From Blattamonas nauphoetae (taxonomy: Eukaryota > Preaxostyla > Oxymonadida): a stretch of DNA of 64,000 bases. The translations under genes and the position numbers were made by a program. The notes under the pieces were generated by a model. That model had not been told where the DNA came from and did no database searches. It saw nothing but the letters and a program-made list of their open reading frames with translations. Location: contig JARBJD010000247.1 of NCBI GenBank assembly GCA_033064195.1, positions 50,098 through 114,097 of the forward strand, written 5' to 3'. Positions within the stretch are counted from its first letter, which is position 1. Each line of letters opens with the position of its first letter. This document shows positions 34,324 through 44,256 of the stretch, piece by piece.

Positions 34324-35587
34324 TCAATGTCTGCTCTCCTCCATCCTCCACCATGAACTCCTTCTGTTGTTGTGTCTGTTGCTTCTCTTCTCGAGTTGAA
34401 TCCACCACAACTGGATCCAGAACGGTGATTGTGGGCTTGGTTTGAGTCGTCTGAGAGAGAGAGATTGGACCGGCTCGCCGTTGATTCGCATCGTCCCTCG
34501 TTGTTTGTGAGGAGTGGTGTTCTGTGATAGAAGAGAAAGAAATAGAAAAATGATGAAGAAATGAGAGATCACACCTCCATCCCCTTCTTCTTCATCCTCG
34601 TCCTGTCTCGCCTTCTTCCTCTCTTCTTCTCGCTCTCTCTTCTTCTCTTCAATTTGCATTCGAAGCTCCTCCCTGAATTCCAACGATTGTCTCTTCCGAA
34701 TCTCGCTCTTCTCTCCCATCCCTCTTTCTCTACATCTTATCTCCTTCACCATCCCTCCCATCTCCTCCACTTCCCTTTCCTCGTTCCCCACTTCATGCTT
34801 CTTCCGTTTCAGCTCGCCTTCACGTAGAAATGACGTGATCTTCCCGTTTCGTCTTTTCAGCGGTGTTGTTCCCCCTTTCCGTCCGCACAGGTTGTAATTC
34901 CGTGCAGACTCTTCCATTCTTCGCTCTTCTTCGCGAAATAGGGCTTTCTCTATCACAATCATCCGTTTTCGAGTTGCCGCTTGATCTCGACGCACATCTC
35001 GACAATTCGACTTCTTACTCCAATTTCTTCATGTTTCCACTTGGAACATTATCTGTGACACGTTCAACAGCATCAGTGACCATTTCTCTCTTCTCCATCG
35101 GCAAGGCGCGTTATCGGACGGTTGGTCCCTCTTTGTGAGGTTGTCTATCCTGCTGGGGGATTCTGTCAGCAGGTACTGTGTTCAATTGGGATTTTTCATG
35201 AGTGGGATGATTGTTGATTGTGGACTGACGACCAGAAGGTACATCTTTTGCGATGACGATCCGACCATTCTCGTCTCTCAATTGTGCTCCTCCTCCGCCT
35301 AGTCCAATAGGAAAATAGTCTAAAGTTGGTTGTTGAGAGTACTCTTGTTTCCGCTGTTCCCTCTTTTTCCGCTCTCGTTCCCATTTTTCTCGCATTTGGT
35401 TTCGAAGTTCAGCTGTACATTCATCCTTGTTTAAAATGCACATACTCAAGCTGCCATATAATTGCTGAATCTGGTAGTCAATATCCGATGATTCCATCTG
35501 GCGCAGGAGAGCAACTGTCGGTGTTAATCCGCAATGGAGAATGTGGCTCGACAGATCCTTGGATTTCCGACTCCGAATTGGGCGCAC
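34324..35587 (-). pseudogene. Coiled-coil gene with GGGGAxLRDxxG motif (left copy)
   Basis: Reading on the minus strand from 35587: a helical start (MESSDIDYQIQQLYGSLSM, RNQMREKWERERKKREQRKQ), then DYFPIGLGGGGAQLRDENG, a motif type shared by several microtubule/centrosome-associated coiled-coil proteins such as CSPP1-like ones. A frame break at 35150 follows, then a long Glu/Arg/Lys coiled coil from 34995 (EKALFREEERRMEES, EELRMQIEEKKREREEERK) to a GT donor after DEDEEEGDGG near 34575 and a downstream exon. The C-run at the break is 5 here and 6 in the right copy. Whether it is a live spliced gene or a relic is unclear; the cytoskeletal link is inference. Confidence 0.4.
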
Positions 35588-35868
35588 GTATCAGAGCCAT
35601 CTCCGTCTTGGTTTGATATTGGAGGAGGCGTCCTTGATTTGTTTGCCGACCGGCCGGGAGGATCCATTTTGGGATCGGTCTCACGTGCATTTCAGTTCTG
35701 CGTGATCTGGCTTTCATCCAGGCTCAGTTTGCATTTGATACACACCTGTCGTTTGTCTCTCATCTGTATCTTTCTCTTCTCTCACGCTGTCAGTTCTTAT
35801 ATCGGTTTTTGACTCTTCGTTTTCGTGTTGATCGATTTGTGAGATTCAGGGATGATATCTTGTATACA

Positions 35869-36325
35869 TGCCTGACCTGACACGATTTCACGAAAAACGA
35901 GAAATTGGACTGACTGTCACTGACATGAGATTTTTGATTATGGGTCGGATCTCGGAGAAATTGCAGTTTTTCCGATGATCGAGATCTCCATCCATAGATG
36001 AAAATGCGATGTATCGCATGTTCCAAAAGACTTTTCTAACAGTTTTAATCACAAATAATAGAAATTTGGCTTTTTGGATAATCTGAGAAATTCTAAGGGA
36101 TGATCGTGCCAGTGTCAGTCAGTGACATTTCACTGACATGAGCGTTTTTCTCAATGTATAGTGACTTTCAGAAACTAAAAGTTGAAAAATATCATGGAAG
36201 GAAGTGTGAAGAATGCGTGGTCACAAAAATGCGGTCATAGTTCATCATAATTATCGAGAAAAAGGCTCGTGTCAGTGTTTTTTGGGGACAGTCAGTGACC
36301 CAGATCGTGTCAGGTATGTGTAGCT
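35869..36325. mobile_element. Possible small TIR element (about 455 bp)
   Basis: ACATGCCTGACCTGACACG on the left and CGTGTCAGGTATGT on the right are imperfect inverted repeats, with subterminal GTCAGTGAC palindromes and a GGGTCGGATCTC block like those in the hAT-like elements. No clear target duplication. An inverted copy lies at about 59.38-59.83 kb. Confidence 0.4.
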
Positions 36326-36534
36326 TTTTGATCGCTTTTTCTCTTCACAATATTCCTTCTTTCACTTCACACACATTCATTTTATCTAAATTTTGTCTCT
36401 TTTTTCTTTACAACACCTCAATCGCGAGAAATCGCTATTTTACCTCTCCAACTTTTTTATGGTTCATCTTCCGAAGGAGGGCTCCTTTCCTTCTCTTCCT
36501 TCTCCTTTAGCTTCTCGTTCCTGTATATTTTATC

Positions 36535-37092
36535 AAACAGATTTGGGAAGACGAGCATCATTCTCATTTTCACCCCCATCCTGTTGAGGATCTCAAAGAG
36601 GTGGAGACTCACTCCTTAGTCAAGATTGTCCTCCTCGACCACCTGTATGTCGAAAACAGATCGTCTTACATCATTTTTGATGTCATTTGTTACATTGTTT
36701 TTTGTACCAACTCTTTCATCTCATCTTCATCTTCCATCTCTTTCACAGCTCGCTCTCCTTCACCTTCGTCTCACTCGTTCCGATGTCCCTTTCCAATATC
36801 GTCAGATACATTCTGTTTCATGTTGTTATTCCAACTACATTGTGTCTAACTGGTGAAATCTCCAATTCTGTCAATTCGTGATCTTCTCCGAATGACTTCC
36901 TCCACTCTCCGAACTCATCCGGACACTTTACCTGTGCCAAACACTCTTTTTTTGTTTCGATCAATCACTCAATTCACAGATAACACTGTATCTGCCCAGC
37001 TTCTGGAGGTGACTTTTAATCAACTTCCTTCCACGCCTCCAATCTCGACTCTGAACGAAAAGTCTATTTTCCTCATCTCGGTGTGTTCTTGA
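36535..37092 (+). pseudogene. Unrecognised multi-exon gene fragment (left copy)
   Basis: Three coding-like blocks: WEDEHHSHFHPHPVEDLKE...VKIVLLDHLYVENRSSYIIFD ending at a GT donor near 36679; after an AG near 36747, LALLHLRLTRSDVPFQYRQIHSVSCC; then, in a shifted frame, SPILSIRDLLRMTSSTLRTH...VSAQLLEVTFNQLPSTPP to a TGA at 37092. This looks like a host gene with a ~68-nt intron and a frame break. No family recognised. The inverted copy is at 58.62-59.2 kb. Confidence 0.35.
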
Positions 37093-37639
37093 TTTGATTT
37101 TTCAATTTCCAAGCAGTTTCATCTTTATATCTTCCCAGATAACACTCATCACACGACAATCGTCATCCCTGAAGAAATAAGCAGTGCAACGAGACATTAT
37201 AAAACTCTCCAAATTGAAATATGTGAAACTACTTGCCTTCCGTTCTCACCACTATTCACAGGAAGGTCTGTCTTGTTTTCTTGGATCATGGTTTCCAGGT
37301 CTCTCTCTGCTGAGCATCAGACGTTTGTGAACTGTTTGAAATGAAGTTCAATGATTCACACGTTCGGAACAGTCACGTGAACGGTGTTTGAATGGACAGA
37401 TTAGGACGAATATGGTTGGGCACGAATAAGAAAGCGATGAAACACGAATCTCAGTTGAAGGGGAGGTCATTCTAAAGTATTTCATTCATTCATTTATGTT
37501 TCTGTCATCATCTCGTTCTCATATTCACATATTTTGAAGAGGGAACGCAAAACTCAAACCGGAGATCTCGACAAGATAAGTACAGAACCGAAGGTCGATC
37601 GGAAGAGGAAATAGCAAATCTGGAATCACTTCATCATGA

Positions 37640-38290
37640 AAACATAGAATGAACCAAATCTTAGCACGAAGCCATCGTCAATCTTCAAAATGAACTAGCA
37701 TCTGAAAAAGAAGGACTTTTGGAACGAAAAAAGGAAGATGCGCTTCGAATTCAAAATGAAATGAATGAACAACGAATCCAGAAGGAATTTGGTGTTTTAT
37801 AAGCGACGGGAAATGGCATATCGACAAAGCCAAGTACACTCGAAATTGCGAAGGCTGATCTCGAAAGAGAAGGAGAATGATGGTAAACAGAGCTCAAAGA
37901 AGAACAAAGCAAAAACAAACAAGCCGAGAACGAACTCCAGAATGTGTAGATGGGGGCAGCTCAGAAGAAACGGGATTCCTCCCAATCATCCTCCAAATAC
38001 TCTCTTTCAACCATCAACATTGTCTTTCACTCGACGGCCCACTCATCACATCAACAAATACATCAAACTTCTCGCTCATCTCTCTGTCCGCCCTGTTGCC
38101 CTCCCACAACTTCCCGCTGAGCTTGCACCTGATGACGATCGTCCCGAAAGGACAGTCGGGGACAGTCGCCGATCAGCTGATTGCGTCGCTCGTGTCACGC
38201 TTCTTCATATTTGCTTCGCCGTCGTCATTCCCGTTCGACTTCATTCAGGTGAACGTTCTGTCGATCCTGCAGAGCATCTCCCACAAGTAG
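37640..38290 (+). pseudogene. Coiled-coil gene remnant abutting the Polinton end (left copy)
   Basis: Plus-strand pieces VNLQNELASEKEGLLERKKEDALRIQNE, EIAKADLEREGE and ELKEEQSKNKQAENELQN form a broken coiled coil with stops between. A second frame from 37980 gives a Leu/Ser-rich C-terminal part ending ILQSISHK and TAG, directly at the presumed Polinton end. The right copy is interrupted by the 601-bp MITE at 57122. Confidence 0.35.
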
Positions 38291-38510
38291 TATAGTTGGC
38301 GAAAATCGATACCTCCGAGGATCACAGTTAACACAGAATAAATGACTTTAGACATCAAAAACACACATTTCCTTCTTCTTCGTTATTGATGAATTTTGGA
38401 CCTAATTCTTACTTTATTGTGATAAAATGAGCTCCAAAAATTGATTTCAGTTGATCCAGGACCAGATCAATCGGTACGATCATTTGGCAGTCGTTCGATA
38501 ATCCTATTGA

Positions 38511-38593
38511 CTGCCCCAGGTGCCCCAGGTGGATCGGCTTTTTAAATTGGTTTTTATTTTTGGAGGTCCACGGTCCACAAGTCCACATGGCCA
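38511..38593 (+). repeat. CCCCAGGT/GGTCCACA repeat, copy 1
   Basis: Pattern: CTATTGACTG, TGCCCCAGG doublet, GGATCG, an AT-rich A/T spacer with AATTGGTTTTTAT, GGAGGTCCAC, then GTCCACA multiples. No open frame. Six copies occur in the Polinton. Confidence 0.8.
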
Positions 38594-38701
38594 CATGAGC
38601 AGAGGCATACTTAGAATGAATAAAAATGATAGGAACATTGGCGGTGGTGGATTGTGTGGATTTTTCATTGGTGCGGAAGTTCATGAGTGTTTTCCAATGA
38701 C

Positions 38702-38796
38702 TATTGACTGTCCAAAAGTGCCCCAGGTGCCCCAGGTGGATCGCGAAATCAAATTGGTTTTTATTTTTGGAGGTCCACAGGTCCACAAGTCCACGG
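38702..38796 (+). repeat. CCCCAGGT/GGTCCACA repeat, copy 2
   Basis: Same layout as copy 1, with the fuller CTATTGACTGTCCAAAAGTG start and three GTCCAC units at the end. Confidence 0.8.
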
Positions 38797-39107
38797 AGCA
38801 GGGGCACGCCCAGAATGCACCAGAATGATGTGCACTACCCCCCCATGCATCTGTGGTATTGGTGGATTGTTTTGGTTGATTTTGTTTTTTTCACTTTTTT
38901 TCATCACTATATGATGTAATAAAAAAATGAAATTTTCAAAGTTAACCTTAATTTTTGAGACCATCCAAAATTGTTCTTACAAGGTTAATATCGGTCTGAA
39001 AAGTTTATATACGACGTGTTTCGTGTGATCTGAGAAGTATTTCTGAAGTTATGGGTGATCTCAAAATTAACGCTGATTTATTTTTTATCGATTTTTTTAA
39101 TTTGTAT

Positions 39108-39227
39108 ATGAAGAGGAGATCCAGACAAAGTTTGAAAAATCCAATTTTGAGCACTGACCACACAAACCTCTTCCAAGGTCAATCCCGATCTGCTGAGTTC
39201 ATTTCCGATGTTTTCAGCGTGATCTGA
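39108..39227 (+). CDS. Micro-ORF unit 1 (39 aa) in the terminal repeat
   Basis: MKRRSRQSLKNPILSTDHTN... ending FSVI and TGA; 39 residues, strongly basic at the start. It is preceded 5 bases upstream by T7AATTTG, the same T-rich signal found before the Polinton core genes, and lies in a 191-bp unit repeated in tandem. Identical in all three copies (39108, 39304, and 55974 minus). It may encode a small basic virion-type peptide; non-coding function is equally possible because identity extends beyond the frame. Confidence 0.4.
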   Translation: MKRRSRQSLKNPILSTDHTNLFQGQSRSAEFISDVFSVI

Positions 39228-39303
39228 GCAGTAGTTCTTGAGATATGGGTGATCTAAAAATAAACGTTAAACTTTTTTAACTGTCTGATTTTTTAATTTG
39301 TAT

Positions 39304-39423
39304 ATGAAGAGGAGATCCAGACAAAGTTTGAAAAATCCAATTTTGAGCACTGACCACACAAACCTCTTCCAAGGTCAATCCCGATCTGCTGAGTTCATTT
39401 CCGATGTTTTCAGCGTGATCTGA
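39304..39423 (+). CDS. Micro-ORF unit 2 (39 aa)
   Basis: A second copy with the same sequence and the same T-rich upstream signal. A third promoter-like start at 39489-39505 is followed by ATG-TGA, so that unit has lost its frame. Confidence 0.4.
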   Translation: MKRRSRQSLKNPILSTDHTNLFQGQSRSAEFISDVFSVI

Positions 39424-39523
39424 GCAGTAGTTCTTGAGATATGGGTGATCTAAAAATAAACGTTAAACTTTTTTAACTTTCTGATTTTTTAATTTGTATG
39501 TGAAGAGGAGTTGTTGGCCAAGT

Positions 39524-39652
39524 TCAAGTATTGAGCCCTCGACGTAATGTTCCAAGATACTCAGGCAAAATGGTGCCCTGGTGACTGATGCGCAGAACGA
39601 TTTGGAGGTTGGATTGGAGACGGATGATCGAAAGATTGTCCCCGGGGTTCAT
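39524..39652 (-). CDS. 42-aa frame in the left terminal repeat
   Basis: ATG to TGA frame (MNPGDNLSIIRLQSN...) in a GC-richer patch; the inverted twin is at 55626-55754. No T-rich signal before it and no family known. May be structured non-coding DNA instead. Confidence 0.25.
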   Translation of the reverse strand: MNPGDNLSIIRLQSNLQIVLRISHQGTILPEYLGTLRRGLNT

Positions 39653-39699
39653 GTTGGCAGCACTTAGATGTGCCTGTAAATCATGCCCACCCAAGACTT

Positions 39700-39850
39700 A
39701 ACCCTTCAAGGAATTCGCCAGCAGCAGTCATTTAGAAGGATCGCGATAGAACGATCCCCAAAGGAGTATCGGGGTGTCTATAGGAAGCTCTCACAAAGAG
39801 TTCGAAGCCTCTGGCGAGACTCGTACGAACGTGGGAAGGCTCTTCTCTTC
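39700..39850. other. GC-rich multi-hairpin cassette (left)
   Basis: Successive short stems: GGATCG/CGATCC, CCCC/GGGG, CTCT/AGAG, GCC-AGA-GGC and CGAGACTCG. The core GTCTCGCCAGAGGCTTCGAA (minus strand here) also appears inside two Polinton genes. A 62-codon frame (39683-39871) overlaps but is probably incidental. Confidence 0.55.
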
Positions 39851-39916
39851 GGTTATTTTTGCCCTCTATAATTCATTGTCTTTAAGAAATAACGTTAAAC
39901 TTTTTTTATTTTTCAA

Positions 39917-39928
39917 TTTTTTAATTAG
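39917..39928 (+). promoter_or_regulatory. T-rich promoter-like motif of gene 1
   Basis: TTTTTTAATTAG, 6 bases before the ATG at 39935. Confidence 0.5.
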
Positions 39929-39934
39929 TATAAA

Positions 39935-40530
39935 ATGACAAACCTCTTAACACCAAGCAAACTAATTGACATCTTAAATAATGAACACTTAATTCTGATC
40001 ACTGAACCTGTTCTGAATCGACGTGGAACATCATATCTGACACAGGGAACTTTTGAATATGCAACTGAAGATAAACCTGATGACATTTATCAAGTATACA
40101 TCACATCATTCGTGAAAGGAGCACGACCGCATCTAAATCCTACTCTGTATCACAGATTTGATGATTGTTGCACGAAAGAGAAATTCATTGAGTCCCTCCA
40201 CAGTGAGAATTGTGAACTCGTTGATGAATACAAACGATCTGAGTCAGTGGTGAGGTATCTTCACGAAGGTGTTGAATGGAGGATTAAACCATCAGACTGG
40301 ATGAAAGGAGTAAGAACACACGAGTTGAAGCGCAAACACTACACTCAATCATTTATTGAAAACGAATTGAGAAAATACAATTGTGAGCTCGTTGGTGAGT
40401 CAGAAAGTAATGGTTCCTTTTCACTATCGGGTGATTGGAGAGGATAAAGTGTACAAAGTGAGACTTGATGATTGGTTCAAAGCAAAGAGAAAACCACACC
40501 AAAGAGGCAAAACAAATAGCTCGAAAGTTG
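39935..40530 (+). pseudogene. Polinton gene 1: two-repeat domain protein with frameshift
   Basis: Opens with ATG at 39935 behind a T-rich signal. After about 90 residues it has two related ~55-residue blocks: FIESLHSENCELVDEYKRS...EWRIKPSDWMKG, and FIENELRKYNCELVGE followed, in the next frame, by VIGEDKVYKVRLDDWFKAKR. The frame breaks near 40395; the second block resumes one frame over and ends with TAA at about 40539. Blocks of the form F-I-x(n)-EL-x-EY...W-x-x-(P/L)-x-D-W resemble the small DNA-binding repeats linked to phage and giant-virus homing endonucleases, though the usual Cys pairs are missing. That comparison is inference. Function unknown; the break may be a true mutation or a sequencing error. 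Confidence 0.5.
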
Positions 40531-40667
40531 AGGAATAAGAACATATATTTTTGCACAAATTGATTGAAAATGAAGTCCTGAGAGACAAAATGGACTGCGA
40601 CATTGGTGGTGGTTGAATTGGTGGCTTTTTCATTGGTGTTGTATTTCAATGGTGATTTCCAAAGACT

Positions 40668-40775
40668 ATTGACTGTCCAAAAGTGCCCCAGGTGCCCCAG
40701 GTGGATCGGCTTTTTAAATTGGTTTGTATTTTGGAGGTCCACGGTCCACAGGTCCACAAGTCCACATGTCCACAA
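40668..40775 (+). repeat. CCCCAGGT/GGTCCACA repeat, copy 3
   Basis: Lies in the gap after gene 1 and pairs, in inverse orientation, with copy 4 about 200 bp downstream. Confidence 0.8.
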
Positions 40776-40975
40776 TCTAGTTAGAAACAATTAAAAATGT
40801 CATTTATGGGTTTCCGATTCTTTTTGCTCAGTACCGTCATATTACATTAATTATATGCTTTGTGGACTTTTATATTTTGATGCTACAATTATCTCTAAAT
40901 GACTCAGGTCAGTATATAAAAGACAAGATAAAGACTGTATATAGCCATCAGTATAAGACCATTTCTGAGCTCCTG

Positions 40976-41070
40976 TTGACTTGTGGACTTGTGGACCTGT
41001 GGACCTGCCAAAATAAAAACCAATTTAAAAAGCCGATCCACCTGGGGCACCTGGGGCACTTTTGGACAAC
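40976..41070 (-). repeat. CCCCAGGT/GGTCCACA repeat, copy 4 (inverted)
   Basis: Reverse complement of copy 3. Together they bracket an AT-rich 200-bp stretch before the polymerase gene and could form a large hairpin. Confidence 0.8.
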
Positions 41071-41207
41071 CAATAGTTCTTCAAAAATGTCATTTGTTGT
41101 TTGTTCTCTGCTCATTGCTGGAGTATCGTCAACAAATGTACGTATTGATTGAGTTTTTGCTTGTTCACAACAACACAGAATAAACACTAAACTATTTTTC
41201 TTTTTTG

Positions 41208-41220
41208 TTTTTTTAATTGG
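41208..41220 (+). promoter_or_regulatory. T-rich promoter-like motif of the polymerase gene
   Basis: T7AATTGG, 6 bases before the ATG at 41227. Confidence 0.5.
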
Positions 41221-43881
41221 ATTAAAATGACAACTCCTTTGAAGTCTGTAGTATCTGCCATCACAAAACTCAAACAACTATTTCCCAACACCACATTTGA
41301 ATTCAAGGACAAATATGGTCAAGATCGTCAATATGATCCAAACAGTAGAAACTACCCACATCAGAACTCTTTTCTCATGTCCATGCTTAAGAATCCAGAC
41401 GTCGGATCTCTTCAGTCACCTCCTGGCGATTCTCTTTCAACATTTCTGAACAAAATTGAAAACCAACAACTGATGGCGTTTGAAGATCAGCATGAACACA
41501 AGAGGATTGATGAAGAAATGAAAGCAGAAATCCAAATCATGAAAGCAAATCCAAGAGTGAACGAAAATGAGTTGAAGAAACAAGTGTTCAAGATCACATG
41601 GAAACTGAAATCGATTGAAGAGAAGCTGATGGATCATTGGATGAAGAATCTTTTGATCATTCAGAAGAAAAATGAACAAATGGAATCAAGAAAAGTGAAG
41701 GAATATGATGGTTTTGATCAATGCATCTGACTCGCTGAACCACGAAACAAACTTGGATTTAAAGAATGTTTGACGAATGCACGAAGGAAGTTCAAGAAGA
41801 ATGAGATCGAGAAAGTGAGTGAAAATGGAAAGCCATATCAGTTGTACTTCCACAATCATCTGAAAAATGTTGAAGAAATCACAACCTTCATCAAAGCAGT
41901 GTTCGACAAAGAGAAGGATCATCCATTTAAGATCAGCATCGACTTTGGAAAGATCGTTGAGAGGAAAGACAAAGATGAGACAACATACAAGGATTTCAGA
42001 CCAGAATTGGAGAACACATCAAAGAGCTTTCCAACAGTGATAAGAAGTGCAGAAGACATCAATGAATATTCAAAATATGCAATCAATCTGATCAAAGAAT
42101 CACAGGAAAGAACACTGATGGATACCAAGACAATGTTCATTGCATTCCATTCCATTCTTGTTGCAGTCTATCGGTTTCCAGTTGCCGGAAAAGCGAACGC
42201 CATTCTTACTGAACACATAAAGAAACACAATATAAAGTACGTTGATTCACCATATAATATCTGTTTCTTTCAAGCAGTTTCCCACAAAACACTACCAGAC
42301 ACACCAGGAAATAGAATTCCGCCGAATACCAGAAATGCTGAAGCTCACAGATTATTTGCTAAGTGTAAGAATCTTATCAATCCCACACAACAACAATTCA
42401 CTGAACACTTGAAAAACTATCCTGGATTTGACATTGCATCAGACATGGAAGAAACAATGAAGATTCTAAACATTACTGTGCAAATTTATGAATACGATGA
42501 GGACAAGAAACGATACTTCCTCAGTCAGTCGTATGTCAATGAAAATGATGATGCACTAGTTGTTCCAATACTCATGGTTCCTCTCACTGCAACCCTTGTT
42601 CATGTAATGTTTATTTCAGATCCTGAGAAACTTACTGGATACAAACTCTGTCCGTACTGTCAATCAAGAGGATTCCAAGTGAAAGATTCACACTTCTCGA
42701 GAGATTATGAAAAGCATCTTGCTGATTGTAAGGAACTTGACGGAAAACATGTGAAAAAGATTGGTCTTGATCGAACACCAAGACCTTATGTTCCACATAT
42801 CCTCAACAACAGAACGTTTGAATATCTGATGGCACACAAGAGACAAGACGAATTCAAACCAACACAGTACTACATCACTTATGACTTTGAAACAATGGAA
42901 GATCTCATTCTTGACAACTTGTTCTCTGATGATAACACACAACTGATCTCACACTTGAAACCTCTCTCCGTTGCATCAGCAATCAAAACAAAATCAGGAG
43001 TGAAGTCAATCTACTTTGATCTTCGAGATGGAAAGGACTTTGTGAAGCAATGGATTAGACAGCTCTTCAAATATGCTGAGACAGTTCGAGAGGACAACTA
43101 CTACGATGACCCGGAAATACCCTCACAAAATGAAGTCAGTGTGATTGGATTCAACAGTTCAAGATTTGACATCAATCTCATCTTTCGAGATCTCGTTGAC
43201 AAGGATTGGAAAGTGGTGAGCTTTCTTGGATCCACAACGAAGTACAAGCAAGTATTGATCAGACACGAGAAGACACAACAGGTTCTTCGATTCATAGACA
43301 TGATGTCGTACACAGGACCAATGACATTGGATAATGCAGTCAAAGCTTTTGGAGGAAATACAACACTCCAGAAGTCATTCTTTGCTTACGAATCATTCGA
43401 CTCATCAGACTACGACGCAGTACTGAGCAAACAAGACCATTTCTCCAAATATGAATTCTATTCCAGTCTGAACAATAGCGAAATGTCCAACGTTGATTAC
43501 CAATTGTATCTTGATGATTGGAACAAGCAAGGATTCAAGAACAGATGGGACTATCTGAAATTCTACAACATCAGAGACGTCGAATGCATGATTGCACCAT
43601 TGGATAATCTGATTGCTCTGAACTTCCAATACAAAGTGGATATGTTGCACAATCTCTCACTGTCAGCCAATGCTTCAGCAATCAAGTATGCTTGTGCCTA
43701 CAAAGACTTTGATATAGATGCAGATTACAATGAATGTGACGAATCTGGACCAATCAAAATCACCAAACAATACTGGAAATACAAAGTGGAAGGATACATT
43801 TATCAAGACCAGAAAGCTCATCGTAATACTGCCAAGAACGTCAATGAATCAGACTACGAATGGTTTGTTCAACAGTGCAAG

Positions 43882-44013
43882 AAAGTTTGCTATATCTGCA
43901 AGTGTCACTTCACACAAGCAGTGCGACCAACACTGGATCGAATCGACAATTCAAAAGGACATTCAAAAGAGAACGTAAAGATCTGCTGTGACTACTGCAA
44001 CACATACAAGTCA
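43882..44013 (+). other. HNH-endonuclease-like insertion in the polymerase
   Basis: CxxC, then LDRIDNSKGHSKENVKICC and CxxCN, lies between Exo III and Pol A. This is the layout of an HNH/treble-clef nuclease core. Such an insertion is known in some Maverick polymerases; it may be a domesticated homing endonuclease. Confidence 0.65.
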
Positions 44014-44211
44014 GACAAGGACGAACATCTCACAAGATTGAGAATTCAATTGAAGAAGTACAGCATCTGGAAATCATTGCCAATGACTCTGACACATGAG
44101 CAAACATATCACAAGTTGAGAGCAGCAGTGACTGGTGGATTATCGAATGTTCAACATCGACAGAACATCAAAGACGTGACACCAATCAATCACTTCAAGT
44201 ATGAAGATGGA

Positions 44212-44256
44212 AAGGTCTCGCCAGAGGCTTCGAGCCCTCCTAGGGGGAGAGTGATC
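44212..44256 (+). repeat. In-frame hairpin cassette inside the polymerase gene
   Basis: GTCTCGCCAGAGGCTTCGAG followed by CCTCCTAGGGGGAGAG. It contributes VSPEASSPPRGRV to the protein, in frame, just upstream of the Pol A motif. Same core as in the terminal repeats and at 50832. Confidence 0.7.

Larger units (their letters stand above)
39092..39510. repeat. 191-bp tandem units in the terminal repeat
   Basis: Two full units (39092-39282, 39283-39473) and the start of a third, each with T-rich motif, ATG, 39 codons and a conserved tail GTAGTTCTTGAGATATGGG. The right terminal repeat has one unit fewer. Confidence 0.85.
31643..39863. repeat. Left arm of the giant inverted duplication
   Basis: This stretch reappears in reverse complement from 55415 to the window end. 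Matching coordinates sum to 95,278 next to the core, 95,082 beyond a tandem-repeat difference, and about 95,658 after the right-arm MITE. Homology runs through the Polinton terminal repeat, host-like gene fragments and the end of transposon 4, and leaves the window still matching. Inner boundary: the sequence diverges at GGTTATTTTTGCC (39851-39863). Confidence 0.95.
38289..39863. repeat. Polinton left terminal inverted repeat
   Basis: Contains two ~90-bp CCCCAGGT repeats, two micro-ORF units of 191 bp plus a partial third, a 42-codon minus-strand frame and a GC-rich multi-hairpin segment. It is about 196 bp longer than the right repeat because of one extra 191-bp unit. Confidence 0.7.

Noticed and set aside
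39683-39871. 62-codon frame in both terminal repeats (also 55404-55595)
   Set aside because: It overlaps the multi-hairpin cassette, lacks the T-rich promoter motif, and looks like a by-product of structured DNA.
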